A DNA stretch of 12,990 nt, taken from the NCBI GenBank assembly GCA_021814735.1, contig JAKAHX010000017.1, positions 1 to 12,990 on the forward strand, given 5' to 3'. Source of the DNA: Chloroflexota bacterium (GTDB lineage Bacteria; Chloroflexota; Limnocylindria; Limnocylindrales; CSP1-4). Every line of letters begins with the position of its first letter. The first letter of the stretch is position 1. Positions 6,889-11,063 of this stretch are shown here, piece by piece. Made by a program: the position numbers and the translations under genes. The notes beneath the pieces were generated by a model. It was not told the origin of the DNA, ran no database searches, and saw only the letters and a program-made list of their open reading frames with translations.

Positions 6889-7336
6889 ACACTCCCGTCG
6901 ACGGACGCGCACGCTGGCCGGACCACGCCGGCTGCCGGTTGGATGCACGCCGGTTGAGATGCACGCCGGCGAACCGGCGCCGGTTGGAGATTCGCGCCGG
7001 CGAACCGGCGCCGGTGGACACTCGCGCCGCTTGGCGCGACCGCCGCCTGACGCGCGTGTTGCATGCCGGCACCACCCGTCACGATCGAGGAGGGTCCGCC
7101 GTTTCAACTGGGCAGCGAGGGACCGGCCGTTCCCCGCCGCTCGGGCGGCGTGTGACAGGCGAGGTCGGTCCCTCGCCGATCATCCAGGACCGGTGTAACC
7201 TCCCGGGCGCACGGGGCGCCTCGAGGCCGCGCGAGGCCAAGCGAAACGAGGCGCGGCGGGACCGGACGGACCGGAGGCGGCGCGACGGAGCGCGGCGCGG
7301 CGGGCCCGACGCGAGGCGGGCCAACGCCGGTGCCGG
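6861..7336. other. 476-base convergent intergenic region
   Basis: The gap separates the CLC gene (plus) from the CPxC membrane protein (minus). It holds the CLC 3' hairpin, the palindromic array, a TTGCATGCCGGC element near 7056 that resembles the second array at 10144, a perfect GGCGAGG-N6-CCTCGCC hairpin (7158-7177), and a purine-rich low-complexity stretch of GGACCGGA and GGCGCG runs at about 7230-7325. No open frame here resembles a protein. Confidence 0.6.
6934..7025. repeat. Tandem palindromic GCCGG-unit array
   Basis: Units begin with GCCGG at 6934, 6949, 6965, 6979, 6996 and 7010. The first two are 15-16 bases (GCCGGTTGGATGCAC, GCCGGTTGAGATGCAC). The rest make two near-identical 30-31-base units. 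Each contains GCCGGCGAACCGGC, a perfect hairpin (GCCGG-CGAA-CCGGC; up to GCGCCGG/CCGGCGC with flanks), followed by GCCGGT and a short variable tail. GCGCCGCTTGGCGCG follows at once. The array lies between convergent genes. Confidence 0.8.
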
Positions 7337-8086
7337 TCAGGACGCGCAGGCGCCCCCCTGCTCCAGCAGCCGCAGTCGCCAGGCCAGCGTCCCCGCGAGC
7401 AGAACGAGCGATGCCGCGCCGATCACTGGCTGCAGGGGCGCCCAGATCGTGAGTGCGCCGCTCGCTCCGAGCAGTAGCAGGGCAATCTTGTTGCATACCG
7501 GGCAGCCGATGGCCAGGAACGCAGCGACACTGCCGACGGTGGCGGACATGGTGCCCCGCTCCTCGGCCGCACCGGAGACCGTCGCCGCTGCGGCCCCGGA
7601 GACCATCGGTGACACAGCCCCGGAGAACGCTACCGACGTGGCGGAGCCGATCGGCGCCCATGCGCCTGGTTCGCCCGAGACGTCCGGCCCACTCAACCTG
7701 CCGGGGCTACCCGACGCGTCCGGCCCACCTGCCGCGGGCGCCGTGGCGGGCACAGCCGTCGATCCCCGCCCCAGTGGCACCGCCACGGCCGGTCCGGCGA
7801 CCGGGAGCCCGGAGAGCCGTCCGTAGGTGGCCGCGATGAGCCCCATGAGGGGGGCCGACAGCAGCCAGACCGCGATGGCGAACGGTGCCGGGGGCACGCT
7901 GCGACCAAAGACCGGGTTCGGGATGATGGCCGCCACGAGCCCGAAGGCGACGAGCGCAAGTACGCTCCAACCCGCGGCCCGGGCGAGAAACCTGCGATCC
8001 GCCACCTCTGCCAGCGTCCGGGCCGAAGCCCGGACGTAGGACGAGACGGAGCACGCCGCATCCAGCGGGGGGCAGCCGCGGCTCAC
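7337..8086 (-). CDS. Multi-pass membrane protein with CPxC motif and low-complexity loop
   Basis: The function is not known to me. The 249-residue protein has four hydrophobic segments: about 38-56, 68-88, 186-206 and 212-236. The third contains GCPVCNK with Cys195 and Cys198, a thioredoxin-like or metal-binding CPxC at a membrane surface. Extra cysteines lie at C5, C12 and C247. Between segments 2 and 3 is an unusual Gly/Ala/Ser/Pro loop of about 90 residues with repeated SGAA- and GPDxSG-like units. I chose GTG 8086 because GGGGAGG sits eight bases upstream; an upstream GTG at 8107 would add seven residues but lacks a ribosome site. It lies 76 bases after the DsrE-like gene on the same strand. 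Disulfide exchange, sulfur or metal transport are possible roles. Confidence 0.65.
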   Translation of the reverse strand: MSRGCPPLDAACSVSSYVRASARTLAEVADRRFLARAAGWSVLALVAFGLVAAIIPNPVFGRSVPPAPFAIAVWLLSAPLMGLIAATYGRLSGLPVAGPAVAVPLGRGSTAVPATAPAAGGPDASGSPGRLSGPDVSGEPGAWAPIGSATSVAFSGAVSPMVSGAAAATVSGAAEERGTMSATVGSVAAFLAIGCPVCNKIALLLLGASGALTIWAPLQPVIGAASLVLLAGTLAWRLRLLEQGGACAS

Positions 8087-8162
8087 GCGGTCCGCCTCCC
8101 CGTCCACGTCGCCACGCCGACGAATCGCACCGGGGGCATCCCGACTGGCCGGAGCAGCATGG

Positions 8163-8495
8163 CTAGAAGGTCATGACCTGGTAGCCGTCGAGCAGGCGCT
8201 GCTCGATCTCCTGTCCGGCCGGCACGAGCTCGGCGCCCACGTCCAGGAGCCGCTGACTGACCCCGAACTCCTCTGCCACGAAGCGGCAGGCGAGGACCGG
8301 GGCCCTGGCGCCCACCGTGCGCAGCGGCTCGACGAGGTCGGCCGGTGGGTCCGCGAGCAGCCGCTCACTGGGGCCGAAGAAGAGGACACGGACGTCCTCG
8401 AGGTTGCCGCGGTCGATCATGCGCGAGGCCATGCGGACCCCGACCGACGCCTTCACGTCGTCGGACACGACCACCACGAGGAGTTTCGATGACAC
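8163..8495 (-). CDS. DsrE/DsrF-like small sulfur-relay family protein
   Basis: This 110-residue soluble protein resembles the DsrE family (Rossmann-like sulfur-transfer or persulfide-carrier subunits). KLLVVVVSDDV (4-14) is the first strand, followed by an amphipathic helix and VRVLFFGPSERLL (35-47). A conserved-type cysteine lies in PVLACRFVAEEFGV (Cys70), and the C-terminal PAGQEIEQRLLDGYQVMTF matches the usual ending in which the last strand names the fold. Length is typical. The start is GTG 8495 with GGGAG nine bases upstream. It lies 48 bases after groES and 76 before the CPxC membrane protein, all on one strand, so one transcript is plausible. Handling of reactive sulfur is inferred from the family and from the thiol genes nearby; DsrE-like paralogues of unknown role are common. 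Confidence 0.75.
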   Translation of the reverse strand: MSSKLLVVVVSDDVKASVGVRMASRMIDRGNLEDVRVLFFGPSERLLADPPADLVEPLRTVGARAPVLACRFVAEEFGVSQRLLDVGAELVPAGQEIEQRLLDGYQVMTF

Positions 8496-8543
8496 GGGAC
8501 GCTTCTCCCTTCAGGCTGGCGCGGCGCTCGGACTGACTGGCGC

Positions 8544-8843
8544 TCAGGCAGCCGCGACGGCGGCGGGCTCCTCGCGCAGGATCGCGAGCAGCTCGGTCGA
8601 GTCGATGATCAGGTGATCCTGGGAGTCGAGCCGGATCTCGGTGCCCGTGTACTTGGGGAAGAGCACGCGGTCGCCGACCGCGACCTTGATGGTCTCGGTG
8701 TCGTCACCGATGGCGACGACCTCGCCGCGCTGCGGCTTCTCCTTGGCGGTGTCCGGGAGCAGGATGCCGGACTTCGTGACGCTCTCCTCGGGAAGGACGC
8801 GGACGAGGACGCGGCTGCCGAGCGGCTGGACCTGGGTGGACAT
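8544..8843 (-). CDS. groES: Co-chaperonin GroES (solitary)
   Basis: GroES forms the heptameric lid of the GroEL folding chamber in the cytoplasm. The 99-residue protein shows the full family pattern: LGSRVLVRVLPEE (8-20), the mobile loop TKSGILLPDTAKEKPQRG with the hydrophobic ILL tripeptide that docks on GroEL, VVAIGDD, VGDRVLFPKYTGTEI, and a C-terminal strand HLIIDSTELLAIL with a short Ala-rich tail. ATG 8843 has GGAGGT seven bases upstream. No groEL is adjacent: the neighbours are a glutaredoxin (101 bases upstream) and a DsrE-like gene (48 bases downstream). I saw no CIRCE element (TTAGCACTC-N9-GAGTGCTAA) upstream, so HrcA control at this site is unlikely. Confidence 0.95.
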   Translation of the reverse strand: MSTQVQPLGSRVLVRVLPEESVTKSGILLPDTAKEKPQRGEVVAIGDDTETIKVAVGDRVLFPKYTGTEIRLDSQDHLIIDSTELLAILREEPAAVAAA

Positions 8844-8918
8844 GGCAAGACCTCCGTTGACGGTGGATACAACTCGGTTCGACGCCTCGCCCTGCGCGTG
8901 CGGCGAACCAGACGACGT

Positions 8919-8936
8919 GCGGCGGCCGTCCGCCGC
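8919..8936 (-). terminator. Perfect hairpin just after the glutaredoxin stop
   Basis: GCGGCGG and CCGCCGC pair as a 7-bp GC stem around a 4-base loop, eight bases past the glutaredoxin stop on the minus strand. There is no T tract. It could end or weaken the arsR operon before groES, or protect its mRNA end. Confidence 0.4.
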
Positions 8937-8944
8937 GCGGTGGC

Positions 8945-9220
8945 CTAGTGGACGGGAGCTCCGGCGCGGAGCCCGAGCATGCCGTCGATGCGGGCCTGGT
9001 CGAACCCGACGATGGGCCGGCCGTCGATCTCGATCACCGGGACCCCCATCTGGCCCGTCCGCCGCACGAGGTCGCGCGCGGCAGAGGCGTCGCGGCTGAC
9101 GTCGATCTCGCGGAACGGCACGCCGCGCTGGCGCAGGTAGGCCTTGGCGCGGTTGCACCACGGGCAGGTGGGCGTGGTGAAGACGAGAACGCGGTGGGGT
9201 CGTGGGGTCGAACCGGTCAT
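8945..9220 (-). CDS. Glutaredoxin-like protein (CPWC)
   Basis: This 91-residue cytoplasmic thiol-disulfide oxidoreductase has an N-terminal strand [12 protein letters not shown] with redox pair C19/C22, then the helix [12 protein letters not shown] and [34 protein letters not shown] carries the cis-Pro (P61) and the GF-D glutathione/partner motif. CPWC and the short size resemble the NrdH/Grx-like group; a partner of glutathione or mycothiol cannot be told from sequence. The ATG at 9218-9220 overlaps the DUF302 stop as ATGA and has GGAG eight bases upstream, so it is translationally coupled as the last gene of the arsR operon. Confidence 0.9.
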   Translation of the reverse strand: MTGSTPRPHRVLVFTTPTCPWCNRAKAYLRQRGVPFREIDVSRDASAARDLVRRTGQMGVPVIEIDGRPIVGFDQARIDGMLGLRAGAPVH

Positions 9221-9624
9221 GCTTGCTTCTCCAATGTCGCGATGACACGCTGCAGGCGCTCGCGGGCCTCCGTGGCGACGCCGTGCACCGCCGGATTGTC
9301 GACGATGCCGAGGGCCGCCGCAGGGTCCATGGCCTCGACCACCGTCATGCCATCCTCTTCGCGGAGCACCACGTTGCACGGCAGCAGCGCGCCGATCGAT
9401 GGGTCGGCGGTCAGCGCACGATGCGCCAGCGGCGGGTTGCAGGCGCCGAGGATCACGTACGGCGCGCCTTCGACACCCAGCCTGGCGCGCAGGGTCGCTG
9501 CGACGTCGATCTCCGTCAGCACGCCGAACCCCTCGGCCTTGAGGGCCGCCTCGACGCGGGGACGCGCGTCCGAGATGGGCACCGCGAGGCGGGTGCCGAA
9601 CGTGTACGGGGTACCGATGGTCAT
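9217..9624 (-). CDS. DUF302 family protein
   Basis: The function of DUF302 is not established. The 135-residue sequence is typical: an amphipathic start ([23 protein letters not shown]), then [16 protein letters not shown] with Cys62, [10 protein letters not shown] with Cys83, and a C-terminal helix. The two cysteines, in ACNP and PCN contexts, are the family hallmarks and suggest metal or thiol chemistry. It starts at ATG 9624 with GGAG nine bases upstream, five bases after the ArsR stop, and its own stop overlaps the glutaredoxin start. An ArsR-controlled unit with a glutaredoxin suggests a response to thiol, sulfur or metal stress (inference). Confidence 0.88.
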   Translation of the reverse strand: MTIGTPYTFGTRLAVPISDARPRVEAALKAEGFGVLTEIDVAATLRARLGVEGAPYVILGACNPPLAHRALTADPSIGALLPCNVVLREEDGMTVVEAMDPAAALGIVDNPAVHGVATEARERLQRVIATLEKQA

Positions 9625-9629
9625 GCGTG

Positions 9630-10016
9630 TCAACTCCGTTGGGTGATCGCTGCCCCGGCCGCCTGCAGTGACCCGGCCGTGGTGCCTGCGACGATGGGAA
9701 GGCGGGCCTGGCGAGTTGCCGGCCGCTGGCGAGCCACCAGCCGGTCGATGATCCGGCAGGCTTCGACGATGTCGGGCTGGCTGAGGCGGTACACGATGGT
9801 GGTCCCCTCGCGGCGGGTCTCCACGAGGCCCGCGTGCCGCATGACGCCAAGGTGCTGGCTCGCGTTGGCGAGCGTGATGCCCAGCGCAGCCGCCAGCTCC
9901 CCCACCGAGCGCTCGCCGTCCGCGAGCGCATCGATGAGCATGAGCCGCTTGGGGTCCGTGAGGACCTTGCAGACCTCGGCGTGGAGCCGGTAGTGCTCGG
10001 CGTCGAGCTGGTTCAT
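9630..10016 (-). CDS. ArsR/SmtB-family transcriptional regulator
   Basis: This 128-residue winged-helix repressor has the opening helix [17 protein letters not shown] (15-31), helix-turn-helix [29 protein letters not shown] (37-65) and the wing [13 protein letters not shown] (67-79). The helix [13 protein letters not shown] (82-94) follows, then a non-conserved Ala/Gln tail. The classical ELCVCDL metal site is absent. Its only cysteines are C16 in the first helix and C87 in the last, a pair reminiscent of thiol- or persulfide-sensing ArsR proteins. I prefer ATG 10016; an upstream ATG at 10031 would add five residues and also lacks a good ribosome site. It heads an operon with DUF302 and glutaredoxin, with gaps of 5 and -4 bases. 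A promoter with an overlapping inverted repeat lies upstream, implying autoregulation. Confidence 0.9.
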   Translation of the reverse strand: MNQLDAEHYRLHAEVCKVLTDPKRLMLIDALADGERSVGELAAALGITLANASQHLGVMRHAGLVETRREGTTIVYRLSQPDIVEACRIIDRLVARQRPATRQARLPIVAGTTAGSLQAAGAAITQRS

Positions 10017-10079
10017 CGACCTCGCTTCCATCGTCAGCCGGACCGCTGTTCCGCCCGTTCCGCGGGCGGCGCGAGCGCC

Positions 10080-10108
10080 ATCGTACTGGATGTTGCGTGA
10101 TTGCGCAA
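10080..10108 (-). promoter_or_regulatory. Promoter and operator of the arsR-DUF302-glutaredoxin operon
   Basis: On the minus strand, TTGCGC (10108-10103), a 17-base spacer and TACGAT (10085-10080) form a good -35/-10 pair. The inverted repeat TTGCG-N6-CGCAA (10108-10093) covers the -35 and the adjoining spacer, the expected place for ArsR repression. The predicted transcript would have a leader of roughly 40-60 bases before the ArsR start. Confidence 0.65.
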
Positions 10109-10143
10109 GTAGATGAAGAGCGGGCGCCATGGGCGGGCGGCCT

Positions 10144-10275
10144 TGCATGCCGGCCCAACGCGCCGCGTGGCGCGCTGCATGCCGGAGCAGCGCGCCGCGT
10201 GGCGCGCTGCACCCCGGCGCGGCACGTCCCGTGCCAAGCGCTCCATGCCGGCGCAGCGCGGCGCGCCAAGCGCCC
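10144..10275. repeat. Tandem 32-bp palindromic repeat array
   Basis: TGCATGCCGG begins at 10144 and 10176, TGCACCCCGG at 10208 and TCCATGCCGG at 10242, so the first steps are exactly 32 and the next 34. Units 1 and 2 end in GCGCCGCGTGGCGC, a perfect GCGCC-GCGT-GGCGC hairpin; units 3 and 4 have diverged hairpins. There are no unique spacers, so this is not CRISPR. The design, a GC hairpin plus a TGCATGCCGG-type segment, is shared with the array at 6934-7025. Confidence 0.8.
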
Positions 10276-10336
10276 GTGGCGCTGCTTCGCCACGTTTCAG
10301 GACATCTTCAGCGGGAACGGCGCACCGTGTCGTCAC

Positions 10337-10393
10337 CGTCGAGGGCCCGCGTGCGCAGGAACGCGGGCCCTCGACGCATCGTCGAGGGCCCGC
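10337..10393. repeat. Three-armed perfect palindrome
   Basis: Arm 1 CGTCGAGGGCCCGCGT (10337-10352) and arm 2 ACGCGGGCCCTCGACG (10361-10376) form a perfect 16-bp stem with an 8-base loop. Arm 3 CGTCGAGGGCCCGC (10380-10393) repeats 14 bases of arm 1, so arm 2 can pair instead with arm 3 across a CAT loop. Only one of the two hairpins can form at a time. It sits 135 bases before the next plus-strand gene. No T tract follows. Terminator, attenuator or mobile-element remnant are options. Confidence 0.8.
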
Positions 10394-10527
10394 CGCGCCA
10401 GCAGGGGCCGGGCGGGGACCCCGCGCCGGTTCGGCAGGGCACTTCCGGTGGCCCCGCGGCGGTACCAGTGGGGGGATGGACGGCGGCCTGGCGGCACGGA
10501 GACTGCAGTTCATACCCGGAGGGAGCG

Positions 10528-11043
10528 ATGCAGATCCGATTCGCGGGCTATGCGGTGGATTGCCGGATCTCGGCCACGCTGGAGCTGACGATGCAGCGCC
10601 TGACCGACGCGCTCAACGCCGAGGACACGATCGTGCTGCAGGACGCGGTGATCGAGAACCTGGACGACGGCCGCCGCGTCGCAATGGCGCGCGTCGAGCT
10701 CGAGCGGGCCGCGCTGTACGCGGTGGAAGCCACCGGACCCGCCGGCAACCGACGCCTGCGGGTCCGCACGGTCCGGCACCGGATCAACGTCCAGCTGGGT
10801 CCCTACGGGGTGCTGGGTGAGCTGCACACCGGGCCGGACACGGAACCGCTTCGCAGCCTCCTCGGGCGCGGCCCGCTCGTGCCGCTCACCAACGCCACGA
10901 TCGCCTATGTCAGCGGTGGCCAGCTGGCGATGCACGACGCCGGCACGCTGCTGGTGAACAGCGCGCTGGCGGACTGGGTGATGGCGCCGGAGCACGCGGC
11001 ACGCTTCTTCGCCGGCGTCCCGACCATCCCCTCCCCGGCGTAG
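10528..11043 (+). CDS. Uncharacterised protein with apparent internal duplication
   Basis: I do not recognise this 171-residue protein. It has no signal peptide, membrane segment or cysteine cluster (single Cys12). It appears to be two copies of one module. Residues ~10-72 read RLTDALNAEDTIVLQDAVIENLDDGRRVAMARVELE..., and residues ~86-158 read LRSLLGRGPLVPLTNATIAYVSGGQLAMHDAGTLLV.... Both run from a helical part through a strand ending in V-x-L-x-(D/N)-A, then a (D/S)-G-x-x-x-A-M turn, to a closing ALYAVEA/ALADWVM-type strand. The start is ATG 10528, with GGAGGGAG three bases upstream giving a very strong ribosome site. It converges on dnaE with 18 bases between stops. A beta-rich small-molecule or RNA-binding role would be a guess. 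Confidence 0.75.
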   Translation: MQIRFAGYAVDCRISATLELTMQRLTDALNAEDTIVLQDAVIENLDDGRRVAMARVELERAALYAVEATGPAGNRRLRVRTVRHRINVQLGPYGVLGELHTGPDTEPLRSLLGRGPLVPLTNATIAYVSGGQLAMHDAGTLLVNSALADWVMAPEHAARFFAGVPTIPSPA

Positions 11044-11063
11044 CGAGGGATCCTCGGTCCCTC
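11044..11063. terminator. Hairpin between convergent genes (dnaE side overlaps stop)
   Basis: GAGGGA (11045-11050) and TCCCTC (11058-11063) form a 6-bp stem with a 7-base loop in the 18-base gap between the convergent stops; CGAGG-GAT-CCTCG (11044-11056) is an alternative. It reaches into the dnaE stop codon. It may serve both strands; no T tract is seen. Confidence 0.4.

Larger units (their letters stand above)
10109..10527. other. Divergent intergenic region without a supportable gene
   Basis: This is the stretch between the arsR promoter and the unknown plus-strand gene. It carries the 32-bp array and the three-armed palindrome. Several open frames run through it, but they are products of GC bias across the repeats and resemble nothing. 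Bases 10394-10516 show only GC-rich unstructured sequence, then the strong ribosome site of the next gene. I saw no obvious promoter for that gene. Confidence 0.6.

Noticed and set aside
7158..7325. Structured non-coding RNA in the purine-rich stretch
   Set aside because: Beyond one 7-bp hairpin there is only low-complexity GC repeat; no recognised RNA family motif was found.
8844..8944. CIRCE heat-shock operator upstream of groES
   Set aside because: The TTAGCACTC-N9-GAGTGCTAA pattern is absent; only a weak GTTG/CAAC pairing is seen.
10144..10275. CRISPR array
   Set aside because: Regular 32-base period, but the units are contiguous with no unique spacers and no cas genes are nearby.
10129..10527. 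In-frame extension upstream of the unknown protein at 10528
   Set aside because: It runs through the repeat array and palindrome, and the strong ribosome site lies directly before ATG 10528.
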